Source of the DNA: Pseudomonadota bacterium
GTDB taxonomy: Bacteria > Pseudomonadota > Gammaproteobacteria > Steroidobacterales > Woeseiaceae
Assembly (NCBI GenBank): GCA_022563255.1
Contig: JADFNS010000022.1
Span: 1 to 54,145, forward strand
DNA length: 54,145 bases
Direction: 5' to 3'
Below are positions 35,915 to 44,157 of this stretch, one piece after another. How positions within the stretch are numbered: position 1 is the first letter of the stretch; every line of letters begins with the position of its first letter. The position numbers were made by a program, and so were the translations under genes. The notes beneath the pieces were generated by a model, which saw only the letters and a program-made list of their open reading frames with translations, was not told the DNA's origin and searched no databases.

Positions 35915-38426
35915 AGAACTTGTAGCCAAACTTCACACCGGCAGTCAGTGGCCTTGCCGGACCGAAAGCATGCTCGACGTACGGGTCTGCCGGGTCCGAG
36001 TTTTCGTAGTTGGCGTCATACCAGACATCATCGAAAACATTCTCGACATAGGCACTGATTTTCCAGTTGTCCTGTCGATACCCAACCATGATATCTGTCT
36101 GATTAATACCCGCCAAATGCTGGAAAACAATGCTCGGATCGGGCCAGTCGCCGCGGCGATCATCCTCCCAGGTCCAGGCCAGATTGCCAAAGACTTCGCC
36201 ATTGCCAGTCGGGAAACTTGCCTTCAGAACGGCAAATGCCGTGTATTCAGGCGCCCAGGGAATGGAGTTGCCATCACAGACTGTCGCGTCACCTGTAATA
36301 CGCTCGCCTTCCGAACAGAACGGCTCAATGTCGTGGGCTTCGGTGTCGAGCCATGATCCGCCAACACGTAATGTGAAGTTCTCAGACAGAGCCATTTTGA
36401 TGTCAAATTCAAGACCAATGCCGTCCACCTGGCCAATATTGTCGACGATGACTTTGGCACCTTCGTAAAAGATTGCCTGCAAATCTTCGTAATCGTAGAA
36501 AAAAGCATTCAATGCGATTTGCGTACGGCCATCCATCACCGTGGCCTTATAACCAACATCGAACGAGGTCACTTTTTCCGGTTCAAAGCTCACGGGTTTA
36601 TCGTTCGGTCCAGCGATATATTCTCCCCACACCGCGACCCCGCTAGGTTGATTAGCCAGATCATTTTGAGTGATAGCGAAACTACCGAAGCCACCCGGTT
36701 TGTAACCTGTCGTGATGCTGGCGAATAAAACCGATGAATCATTCAGATGCCAGTTGGCAACAAATCGATAGGTCACGGCGCTCCAATCCAGCTTGTCTAT
36801 CACGGGACCGTTGAGGGTCTTGAAGCCAGTCTGCACATGATGCGACAGAATTGAATCGCCAGGGTCCGGCAATGATTCCTGAGAAAATTCCTTCTCGTCC
36901 CAGTTGTACCGAATCCCGAAGCTCACGTCGAAGGTTTCACTGAACTCATAACTGAGATCAACGTACGCTGAATAGCCCTGGTACTTGCCGATAATACGAT
37001 TTGCGTCGTGGATCAATCCGTCCGGTGACGAGGTCCAGGTGCAAGACCCCATGTAATAATCCAGATAGTAGTCGCAGTAGTACGTATCGCCGTTGTATGC
37101 GTCATAGTAGTTGTAGTAAGCGAACATGTTTTCGCATGTTTGAGCTGCGCCGTAGTACTCATTAGCGTAATACCAGTACGCCGCACAATAAGCATCTTCT
37201 GATTGCACACCGAGGAACGTCGTGTCGATGTTTTCCTTGTAAAACGATGCTCCGGCGTACCAGCTAAGCGGACCGTCGGAATCTGACGTCAGTCGAAATT
37301 CCTGCTCGAAATAATTACCTGTCTGATCCTGCCCGTAGTCGAAAAGAAGGATGGGCAAGGCGTCGAAATCCTCAGCGTACTGGTAGTTATGGTCCTTGAA
37401 TCCTGTGAGCGAGGTGAACGTACCAAAAGGGGTATCAGCATCGATCTGCAGACCCACAGCGAAAATTTCGCCGCGGTCATAACTGCCGAGGGTATTGTCG
37501 TTGTTTACAGTTAAAGGATCCGATGAAAATTCAATCGGCTCACCGCCATTCATTCGGCGCGCCACGATATTGAATGAATCGCCTTCACCCGTTGCACGGT
37601 ACACGGTTCCCGTCTGGTCGCGGTCTTCATACTCAACGAAGAAATCTGTGGTTATTGTGTCCGTCTGGTAGCGTGCACTGACTCTGAAAGCGTCCTTGTC
37701 GTGCGCTATCAGATCGGGTCCACCCGCCAAATTCTTGACGTAGCCATCCTCTTCGGAGTGATAGCCTGACAGGCGCAGTGCGAAGTTCTCGTTGACCGGG
37801 AAATTGACCGCGCCCTCGAAGGTTGCATGGCCGCGATCGCCAAAATCCAGTTCAGCGTATCCCTCGGTTTCCTCCAGGTTTGGTTTGACAGTGATGATAT
37901 TCATCGCGCCGCTGACCGAATTTCTGCCGAACATGAAACCCTGGGGACCGCGAAGAATTTCTGCGCGTTCGACATCATAAAGGCTGAGCACAGCGGATCC
38001 GGTCCGGCCCTGATAAAGCCCGTTCTTGAATATACTGACGGACGGGTCACCACCGTTGCCAAAGTCAATCGTTCGAATACCGCGAATACTGACAAAGTCC
38101 AGGAAACTGTCTTTGGTATTTCCGGTGATGCCCGGAGTAAATGCGATCAGGTCTTTTACGTCATCCAGGTTAACGTCCCGCAGGAACTCACCGGACAATG
38201 CCGTAATTGCCAACGGTACCTCCATGACGGACTCCGCACGTTTCGTAGCGGTCACAATGATTTCGTCGAGCTCTTGTGCAAGCAGCGGAGCGGACGATAA
38301 TCCGGCCAGCAGGGCACAGGAAATAGCTTGTGCCAGTACCGTTTGCTTCGGTCCGGAAAAGTCGGCCGCGTTGGCCGTTTGAATGAGAATCGAATTCTCG
38401 CGATTCTGCGCTTTCTTGGCTGTCAT
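35913..38426 (-). CDS. TonB-dependent outer-membrane receptor 2, with extreme Tyr-rich loop
   Basis: The 837-residue protein starts at ATG 38426 after GGGGAACGCA. It has an extended signal region (hydrophobic part about 30-50, ending PLLAQ), a TonB-box-like LDEIIVTATKRAESVMEVP and a plug with RAEILRGPQGFMFGRNSVSG. A barrel ends in LTAGVKFGYKF, with the terminal Phe needed for outer-membrane assembly. Residues 410-462 form a remarkable loop with 17 Tyr, 8 acidic residues and 4 Cys in 53. The strand pairs around it (WYAGASFYKENID; GYSAYVDLSYEF) place it outside the cell. The gene lies 111 bases downstream of TPR sulfotransferase 3 on the same strand, probably one operon. The ligand is unknown. 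Confidence 0.92.
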   Translation of the reverse strand: MTAKKAQNRENSILIQTANAADFSGPKQTVLAQAISCALLAGLSSAPLLAQELDEIIVTATKRAESVMEVPLAITALSGEFLRDVNLDDVKDLIAFTPGITGNTKDSFLDFVSIRGIRTIDFGNGGDPSVSIFKNGLYQGRTGSAVLSLYDVERAEILRGPQGFMFGRNSVSGAMNIITVKPNLEETEGYAELDFGDRGHATFEGAVNFPVNENFALRLSGYHSEEDGYVKNLAGGPDLIAHDKDAFRVSARYQTDTITTDFFVEYEDRDQTGTVYRATGEGDSFNIVARRMNGGEPIEFSSDPLTVNNDNTLGSYDRGEIFAVGLQIDADTPFGTFTSLTGFKDHNYQYAEDFDALPILLFDYGQDQTGNYFEQEFRLTSDSDGPLSWYAGASFYKENIDTTFLGVQSEDAYCAAYWYYANEYYGAAQTCENMFAYYNYYDAYNGDTYYCDYYLDYYMGSCTWTSSPDGLIHDANRIIGKYQGYSAYVDLSYEFSETFDVSFGIRYNWDEKEFSQESLPDPGDSILSHHVQTGFKTLNGPVIDKLDWSAVTYRFVANWHLNDSSVLFASITTGYKPGGFGSFAITQNDLANQPSGVAVWGEYIAGPNDKPVSFEPEKVTSFDVGYKATVMDGRTQIALNAFFYDYEDLQAIFYEGAKVIVDNIGQVDGIGLEFDIKMALSENFTLRVGGSWLDTEAHDIEPFCSEGERITGDATVCDGNSIPWAPEYTAFAVLKASFPTGNGEVFGNLAWTWEDDRRGDWPDPSIVFQHLAGINQTDIMVGYRQDNWKISAYVENVFDDVWYDANYENSDPADPYVEHAFGPARPLTAGVKFGYKF
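37041..37199 (-). other. Tyrosine-rich, four-cysteine receptor loop 2 (residues 410-462)
   Basis: The segment reads in pieces EDAYCAAYWYYANEYYGAAQ, TCENMFAYYNYYDAYNGD and TYYCDYYLDYYMGSC. It has 17 Tyr and Cys at residues 414, 431, 451 and 462, which could form two disulfides. The reading frame is open on both sides and in register with the barrel, so it is not a frameshift product. It is a candidate target for tyrosine sulfation, metal binding or Tyr cross-linking. Confidence 0.72.
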
Positions 38427-38537
38427 TGCGTTCCCCAGAATTATTCACATTGCCAAGCCCAACGGGGCTATCGCAAAAGTGTATTCCGAGATTACTCCGC
38501 GACGGAATCTCTGCAATCCGGGCCTATAGGCAGAGAT

Positions 38538-40139
38538 TCAGTAATCGCCGACTGGCACGTCATGCTCCTCCAGGGTATCCCTCATCAGGCCCAGCTGCTT
38601 CTCGTAACGTCGCCAACGACCGATTGACCGCGTATGGGCCGGCTGCCGGACTTGCACCGCGCTAGCTGTTGTCACCGCACTGTCCTGTTTGTGAAAATGC
38701 AGGCAGGCATCCTCCCACGGCAATTCGAGAAACTCGATCAATGCACGGGCGTTTGGCTCTATGTCGCGAGCCGTGTCTTCATAGGAGATATCGAAAAACC
38801 GCCCCGCAAACCGCTCCCGCCAAAGCGCCATCAGGTGATAGTAGCGGGCATGATGCCGCGCCATTTCCGCCTGATCGTAGGAATGTTTGTAGGCATCGGC
38901 AAAAAGTTGCTTAAAACTCGAAAAACAGGCGTCCATCGGGTTGCGCGTCAGATGAACAATTTTGGCGTTAGGTAACGCTTTTAGAATAAGCGGTACATAT
39001 AAGTAATTTGGCGGCAATTTGTCGACAAATCGCGGCAGAGAACCACGCATCTTCGCAGTCGTTACCATATAGGCCTTGCCCAGCCTTTTGCCATCAATCT
39101 TTGCTGCGTAGTGCGCCAGTTTCGCAGAATATCGCTTCGGTTCACGATAGTCAGACAACCTGCGCACAGCAATGCCAAATTGTTTTAGCTCCCCGGCCGA
39201 ATGTACTTCTGAATGACTGGTGATGATTCGTTCGACCAAGGTCGTACCAGTCCTGGGTTGGCCAATGACGAAAATCGGGGATCGATCATCGTGCCCCGTC
39301 GCGTTTTGCTGCAGCCATTCAGCCGTGAACGTTTCGCCAAAAGCCTCGTACATCTCGATTTCGGGCTTCTCATCAAATTCAATTGTATTGCGGCGTGCCG
39401 CAGCGCCGCGGGCAAATGCTTCGAACGCCTTGTCCCAGTCTTCCAGGTCTTCGAGTTCTTTGCCAAGAGCGTAGTTCAAGAATGCAAGCGCACGTGGATT
39501 TCGTCCTTCGCGCTGCACCAGTTCCTCCAGTTTTTCAACGTGATCCCGATCGGTCGCTTTACGAACATTCGACAAGATCCAATTTGCATTTGGATTTCCG
39601 GGTTGAGCTGCCAGAACTTTGCTCAGCAGCTCCTCCGCCGCATCCAGGTTGCCAAGAAACATGTGGTTATTCGCCTGATTGACAAGAAACGGCACACTCG
39701 CCGGCTCCTTTTGCAGCGCTTTTCCTATCCATACCGCCGCTTCCTGCTGATCGCCCAGTAGTCCATAGACAGCGGCGATAAGATCGAAAATGACAGGATT
39801 GCCGTCATTGTTCTTAACCGCTTTGTTCAGCGCAGTATCGGCACGACTCGGCTGCCCGGCAAGCATGAACAATCTTGCCAGTTGTGCCCACGCCGCCCCA
39901 TGGTCCCGCTTAAGCTCGGTCACCGAACCAAACGCACTGATGGCTGTTCCGGTTTGTTTGAGCTCAAGGGCGATCAGGCCAACCAGGAAATGTGCTTCAA
40001 CGAGGTCTGGCTTGGCACCCAGCAGGCGTTTGCAGCAATCAGATGCTTCGTCTGTGCGACCCCTGGCCAACAGAGAAAACCCCTCTCTGAGCGTGTCCTG
40101 CATCCAGGCTGCCCTCCTGATGTTTGAACTGGTAGCCAT
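38538..40139 (-). CDS. TPR-repeat sulfotransferase 3
   Basis: The 533-residue protein starts at ATG 40139 and has no signal peptide. TPR repeats fill residues about 15-270 (LREGFSLLARGRTDEASDCC, EAAVWIGKALQKEPASVPFL and others). The sulfotransferase domain has the PAPS loop IFVIGQPRTGTTLVERII near residue 288, the acidic strand HSAGELKQF and the 3'-phosphate site LTRNPMDACFSSFKQLFAD. A family end block AHTRSIGRWRRYEKQL is also present. It is followed on the same strand by TonB receptor 2, mirroring the pairing of sulfotransferases 1 and 2 with receptor 1. A function in modifying that receptor is an inference from this repeated pairing. Confidence 0.88.
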   Translation of the reverse strand: MATSSNIRRAAWMQDTLREGFSLLARGRTDEASDCCKRLLGAKPDLVEAHFLVGLIALELKQTGTAISAFGSVTELKRDHGAAWAQLARLFMLAGQPSRADTALNKAVKNNDGNPVIFDLIAAVYGLLGDQQEAAVWIGKALQKEPASVPFLVNQANNHMFLGNLDAAEELLSKVLAAQPGNPNANWILSNVRKATDRDHVEKLEELVQREGRNPRALAFLNYALGKELEDLEDWDKAFEAFARGAAARRNTIEFDEKPEIEMYEAFGETFTAEWLQQNATGHDDRSPIFVIGQPRTGTTLVERIITSHSEVHSAGELKQFGIAVRRLSDYREPKRYSAKLAHYAAKIDGKRLGKAYMVTTAKMRGSLPRFVDKLPPNYLYVPLILKALPNAKIVHLTRNPMDACFSSFKQLFADAYKHSYDQAEMARHHARYYHLMALWRERFAGRFFDISYEDTARDIEPNARALIEFLELPWEDACLHFHKQDSAVTTASAVQVRQPAHTRSIGRWRRYEKQLGLMRDTLEEHDVPVGDY

Positions 40140-40299
40140 TCATTCCACCTTTTTGTAAGCACGAAATATTTTGTCGGGGACTCGGCGCCCAAGCGTGTAG
40201 GCGCGGAAGCCAAGTTGATATACGCTTATTAACGTATCGCTTTGTAAAATAACTAACAACAAATACGGGCATCAGTGAGAAATTACGAATCCATCATAA

Positions 40300-40485
40300 T
40301 CGGGGCATGGTGTCAACGTTACACACCTGGCCGGTAAAATCATGGCAGATGCGGTCGCCGGCACTGTCGAGCAATTCGATATGTTCGCCAAGGTCAAACC
40401 GCTCAAAATTCCTGGGGCACATCACTTGAGCACTCCGATGGTTGCACTCGGCATGATGTACTACAAAACCAAGGATCGCCTGTAG
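40300..40485 (+). pseudogene. puuB: C-terminal remnant of a PuuB-type FAD oxidase
   Basis: After a TAA at 40297 the frame reads SGHGVNVTHLAGKIMADAVA, then FDMFAKVKPLKIPGAHHLST, and ends TKDRL before TAG 40483. This is the last 60 or so residues of gamma-glutamylputrescine oxidase/DadA-like enzymes, where SGHG...THLAG closes the FAD site. The other 360 or so residues are absent from the flanking sequence. It is a remnant, in keeping with the polyamine genes on both sides of the window. The rest of the 40140-40498 gap holds only the promoter side of sulfotransferase 3. Confidence 0.8.
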
Positions 40486-40498
40486 CTTGGTGATTGTG

Positions 40499-41149
40499 TC
40501 ATGTCACTGCTTGCGTGCTCCGTTTCCTGGTCCAGGCGATCATGCGTACACCCCAGGCTGCAAACCCCATCCAGTAGTAGAAATAGTCGATGAACTGGAT
40601 ATCGTCGTAGTAGAAGAGTTCGAACCAGTAAGTGCTCCAGATAACACCCCAGAGAAAATAGATTCCGCCCTTATGCAAGGCTTTCCATTGCTTTGCACTT
40701 AGCTTGCTGCGCCCAAAGCGGAATGACGTAATGGTCATAGCAAGGATGATCAAATAGCCCGGGATTTGTTCGGACAAGTCGAAGTAGCTGTAGGCCTCGT
40801 TGATGTAGTAGTCCCAAAACCCAAGCACGATCCACAATATGAACAACAACTGCCACGCCATCCCCGCCGCAAAACAAAGACCGATGAGGCGCCGGTTACG
40901 CAGCAACCAGCGAGTGAAGTTCCCGGGAAAGAGAACGACCAGCGATGAGCTGGCGAATGCAATGAACACCCATGGAACTGCCAGCCGGACCGAGAACTGA
41001 ATCATCCCGGAAATTCCCAGGGGATCAGACAGATCAACTCTGCTCATCGCAATTCCATTGGCTATGCACATCGGGATTACGATTAGCGCAAACAGGTTCC
41101 AGCCGTTGAAAAGATCGCTCTTCAGATTTGGTGACGGCGAATTGGCCAT
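40499..41149 (-). CDS. Ferric-reductase-like/MsrQ-like membrane protein
   Basis: The 216-residue protein has about six hydrophobic spans. The middle of the sequence (LRNRRLIGLCFAAGMAWQLL, then SKLSAKQWKALHKGGIYFLW) resembles the ferric-reductase-like domain found in MsrQ/YedZ haem proteins, in which RxWxxLHRL precedes a haem-binding histidine. Here only one histidine is present in the whole protein (ALHKG), so the usual two-haem ligand set is missing. It may be a degenerate or re-purposed member of the fold. It is divergent from the membrane protein gene at 41256. Confidence 0.6.
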   Translation of the reverse strand: MANSPSPNLKSDLFNGWNLFALIVIPMCIANGIAMSRVDLSDPLGISGMIQFSVRLAVPWVFIAFASSSLVVLFPGNFTRWLLRNRRLIGLCFAAGMAWQLLFILWIVLGFWDYYINEAYSYFDLSEQIPGYLIILAMTITSFRFGRSKLSAKQWKALHKGGIYFLWGVIWSTYWFELFYYDDIQFIDYFYYWMGFAAWGVRMIAWTRKRSTQAVT

Positions 41150-41255
41150 AAAGATATCCGAAAACGGTCCTCAACTGTACGGCGACACTGCAAATGCAAC
41201 GTCCATGCGTATAGGCAGTGACAGATCGCAGCAATCACGACAGTATGATTCTCAA

Positions 41256-42110
41256 ATGATTCACGAGCTAGCAATTCGCAGCGGACCGAACTGGCACAAG
41301 ATACAGCAGGGAGTTAAGTGGGCTGTGTACGCACTGCTGATCGTCAATTTTGTGTTCTACGTCTTCGAGGATATTGCCAGCGCTGTACACACATTGACTG
41401 CCAGCTCCACATTTCTGGACTGGACCGGTACGTTTGCGACCAGCATTGATGAGTCCGCATGGTTTCTGCTGCTGGCCATGTACGAAATCGAAACCTATAT
41501 CATTGATGATGAAAATCTCACTGGTTGGGTGACTACTGTATTGCACGGAATTCGTCTGCTTTGTTTTGTACTGATTTCGCACACAATATATGCGTTCCTC
41601 ATTGTTGTTATGAGCCTGCAAGCGACTGTCGCTGTAGAAGACGTTGACAGTCTCTGTGGCATGACGAATGCCAATGTTTCCTACGTATACAATCTCGAGT
41701 ACACGGAGATAAACGAGCAGAGCTGCAGCGGGCTCTCAAGTAGTTCACAATTTTATTGGCTAGCCAATGATCCGGTTATCAGCGATATGCAAGGTCTATC
41801 TCTGGAGCGTAACCTGGCATGGGCCGACCTTGCTGAAGCAGTAATCTGGCTTTTGATATTAGTGGCGATCGAGATCACGGTGCGATTGCAAGGTCGCGGT
41901 GTAACTGGCGGCAAACTGATTGCGACGGCCAAAACCACCAGTTTGTTCCTGTACGCAACACTCATTGCTCTCGGCGTATACTGGGCAACATTGTCACATT
42001 GGTTGTATTTGTGGGACGAGCTGGTCTGGATCGGCGGGTTCGCCGCAATCGAGATCAATCTCAGTGAGTGGCGTGGCGAAATTAGTGACAAACAACACAC
42101 GGGTAAATAG
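41256..42110 (+). CDS. Polytopic membrane protein of an unrecognised family (paralogue 2)
   Basis: The start at ATG 41256 (MIHELAIRSG) is chosen because it matches the N-terminus of the paralogue at 9180-10013; the frame is open upstream to 41058, but that part overlaps the divergent gene. The 284-residue protein has six or so hydrophobic segments and a loop with two cysteines 23 residues apart (C...QSC), as in the paralogue. The block YEIETYIIDDENL in the second span and the end IEINLSEWRGE are shared. It heads a tight run of genes (GFA protein, small membrane protein, aminotransferase). No function is recognised. Confidence 0.75.
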   Translation: MIHELAIRSGPNWHKIQQGVKWAVYALLIVNFVFYVFEDIASAVHTLTASSTFLDWTGTFATSIDESAWFLLLAMYEIETYIIDDENLTGWVTTVLHGIRLLCFVLISHTIYAFLIVVMSLQATVAVEDVDSLCGMTNANVSYVYNLEYTEINEQSCSGLSSSSQFYWLANDPVISDMQGLSLERNLAWADLAEAVIWLLILVAIEITVRLQGRGVTGGKLIATAKTTSLFLYATLIALGVYWATLSHWLYLWDELVWIGGFAAIEINLSEWRGEISDKQHTGK

Positions 42111-42122
42111 CAAGGTGACGAA

Positions 42123-42524
42123 ATGATAACTGGGCACTGCGAGTGCGGACGCGTTAGCTATGAAATTGACGGTGATATCAATGATCTTAGCCATTGCCAT
42201 TGCTCCCAATGCCGGCGACTGCACGGCGCTGCATTTGCCACTTATGCAGGGGTTGCCAGGCAGGACTTTCGTTATGTAAGCGGTGAGGCCAGCTTGAAGA
42301 TTTATGCATCATCGGCCGGCCATGATCGAGTATTTTGTGCTGAATGTGGGTCCAACATCATGGTCGCGATAGATTCAGAACCCAACGAATATTATGTAAG
42401 TATGGGCACAGTCGATGGCGACCCGGACTGCCCTCCCGCGTATCACATCTACGCAGGATCTAAGGCACCCTGGCACGAAATTGATGACGACCTTCCAAAA
42501 TACGATACGGTGCCAGCAGACTAA
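42123..42524 (+). CDS. GFA-family (CENP-V/glutathione-dependent formaldehyde-activating) zinc protein
   Basis: This 133-residue protein has the GFA/CENP-V zinc fold. Its cysteines occur as CECGRVSYE (about 6), HCHCSQCRRLHGAAF (about 24-38) and FCAECGSNI (about 72-80), ligands for two zinc ions. Gfa itself condenses formaldehyde with glutathione; most small homologues have unproven roles. Formaldehyde handling would fit the demethylation and amine-oxidation genes around it. The stop codon overlaps the next start (TAATG), so they are co-translated. Confidence 0.86.
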   Translation: MITGHCECGRVSYEIDGDINDLSHCHCSQCRRLHGAAFATYAGVARQDFRYVSGEASLKIYASSAGHDRVFCAECGSNIMVAIDSEPNEYYVSMGTVDGDPDCPPAYHIYAGSKAPWHEIDDDLPKYDTVPAD

Positions 42525-42727
42525 TGACCAAAATCGCGAAATTGCTGGTTTCCCTGGCACTAATATTGACGGGGCTTTACATGGCCGTGTTTGGAAACAC
42601 GTGGGGCCCGTTCCTGTTCGAGCGTCTCGAAACCACGGAAGCGGGTACATGGGTGACGCTCATCGTACCGTTCCTGCCCATGGTGTTCATCGGGATGGGA
42701 GCAACCCTTTTTACCGCTCGTCGTTAA
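42524..42727 (+). CDS. Small two-helix membrane protein
   Basis: A 67-residue protein with two hydrophobic spans (about residues 5-23 and 42-62) separated by a short loop, FERLETTEAGTW. Its start overlaps the GFA gene stop by one base. I do not recognise a family. Being sandwiched between the GFA and aminotransferase genes suggests it is a real, translated member of this run. Confidence 0.6.
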   Translation: MTKIAKLLVSLALILTGLYMAVFGNTWGPFLFERLETTEAGTWVTLIVPFLPMVFIGMGATLFTARR

Positions 42728-42744
42728 TATTAAGGATACATATC

Positions 42745-44151
42745 GTGGTTGACGGTTTTCCGGGTCCCAAAACACGCGCGGCGCTCGAACGCGGCATTCC
42801 GCTGTTCCAGAACGGCTTGAGGTTCGACGCCGAAATGGAGCGAGCCGGGCAACGCGGATTTCGTTCGGTACGGCAGATCGTTATCGACAAGGCGGAGGGT
42901 GACTTTGTCTGGGACCTGGACGGCAAACGCTACATCGATTTCCAGAATGGTTGGGCGACAAACCCGCTCGGCAACTGTCATCCCGAGATTCTTGAGGCCG
43001 TAGATGCGGCCAACCGGCGGTTTGGCTTCCACTACGACCACCCCTTGCGCTACGACCTGGCCGAAATGCTCGCCGAGATCATGCCGGGCAAGGCGCTGCC
43101 ACGAACAAATTACGAGGTGTCGGGCACCGCGGCAGCCGAGGCCGCTGTCCACTTGGCGCTCACGCACACGAAGCGGCGCTATATCATTACATTCAGTTCC
43201 TCCTACCACGGCATGGGGCTCGGCACGAAAATCCTGAGCGGACTCGACGGCGGCTACAGCACCTATCTCGAAGGCTGGGGCGGCGGCGTTATCAAAGCGC
43301 CCTACCCGTACAGCGAACGAATTCCGGCCGGGATGAGCGAGGATCAGTACACCGAGTATTGCCTTTGGTACCTTGATAACCACATTCCTTCCAGTATCGC
43401 GGCACGTGACAACATCGCGGGCATCCTCGTCGAGCCGGGTCTCGCCGAAGGCGGTAACTGGATTCCGTCAACGCGATTCCTCAGTGGTATTAGATCCATC
43501 TGTGACAAGAACGACTGGGTGATGATATCTGACGAAGTGCTGACGGGGCTGGGTCGTACGGGCCAGATGTGGGGCATAGAACACTATGATGTGGTACCCG
43601 ATATCCTCGTGTACGGAAAGAACCTGTCCGGTGGCATCGCACCCCTGTGTGGAATTTCCGCGCGCGACGACATCTTGGGCGACAACACCGATTTCGCATC
43701 CGGCTCGACATTTGCCGGAATGCCTGCGGGATGTGCGGCCGCGATCAGGACGCTACAGATTTTCGAAAGAGACCGTATCGTGGAGCATGCGAAGCAGCTC
43801 GGTGACATATCCGCCGGAATCATGCGTGAGTGGGAATCGTACGGGATCGTGCGCCAGGCGCGCGGCAACGGCTTGCTGCTCGGCGTGAGTTTCGGCAAGC
43901 CCGAGTCCGCAGGGGAAGACGAAAAGGACTGGTGGACGGCGCGGGCCGTTCGCGGAAAGATGCTCGAGAACGGCGTATGGGCAATCTCCGATCGCGAGGA
44001 TACGATTCGAATGTATCCCGCGCTAAACATTCCGGAATCCGTGCTTCGTGAAGGGTTGGAGATCATGGAAGATGCGATTCGCTACGTTGAGAAACAAGGC
44101 CACACAGAGGGCGATGCGGCAGCGTATCCGAGCGGCGTCGCAGGTTTCTAG
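42745..44151 (+). CDS. Class III aminotransferase, GSA-aminomutase-like
   Basis: A GTG start at 42745 is proposed (VDGFPGPKTRAALERG) because AAGGA lies about eight bases upstream; open frame further up overlaps other genes. The 468-residue enzyme has WDLDGKRYIDFQNGWATNPLG (key block GKRYIDFQNG), NYEVSGTAAAEAAVHLA, ILVEPGLAEGG, WVMISDEVLTGLGRTGQ, and the cofactor lysine in VYGKNLSGGIAPLCG. It resembles glutamate-1-semialdehyde aminomutase-type and other class III enzymes more than SpuC. Its substrate is unknown, but the convergent spermidine dehydrogenase suggests an amine or amino aldehyde. A copy of its first 26 codons survives at 46148. Confidence 0.82.
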   Translation: MVDGFPGPKTRAALERGIPLFQNGLRFDAEMERAGQRGFRSVRQIVIDKAEGDFVWDLDGKRYIDFQNGWATNPLGNCHPEILEAVDAANRRFGFHYDHPLRYDLAEMLAEIMPGKALPRTNYEVSGTAAAEAAVHLALTHTKRRYIITFSSSYHGMGLGTKILSGLDGGYSTYLEGWGGGVIKAPYPYSERIPAGMSEDQYTEYCLWYLDNHIPSSIAARDNIAGILVEPGLAEGGNWIPSTRFLSGIRSICDKNDWVMISDEVLTGLGRTGQMWGIEHYDVVPDILVYGKNLSGGIAPLCGISARDDILGDNTDFASGSTFAGMPAGCAAAIRTLQIFERDRIVEHAKQLGDISAGIMREWESYGIVRQARGNGLLLGVSFGKPESAGEDEKDWWTARAVRGKMLENGVWAISDREDTIRMYPALNIPESVLREGLEIMEDAIRYVEKQGHTEGDAAAYPSGVAGF

Positions 44152-44157
44152 AGTCGC

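Noticed and set aside
37041..37199. Tyr-rich loop as a sequencing or frameshift artefact
   Set aside because: The frame is open on both sides and barrel strands continue in register; receptor 1 has a similar loop.
41058..41255. N-terminal extension of the membrane protein at 41256
   Set aside because: It overlaps the divergent gene and has no counterpart in the paralogue at 9180-10013.
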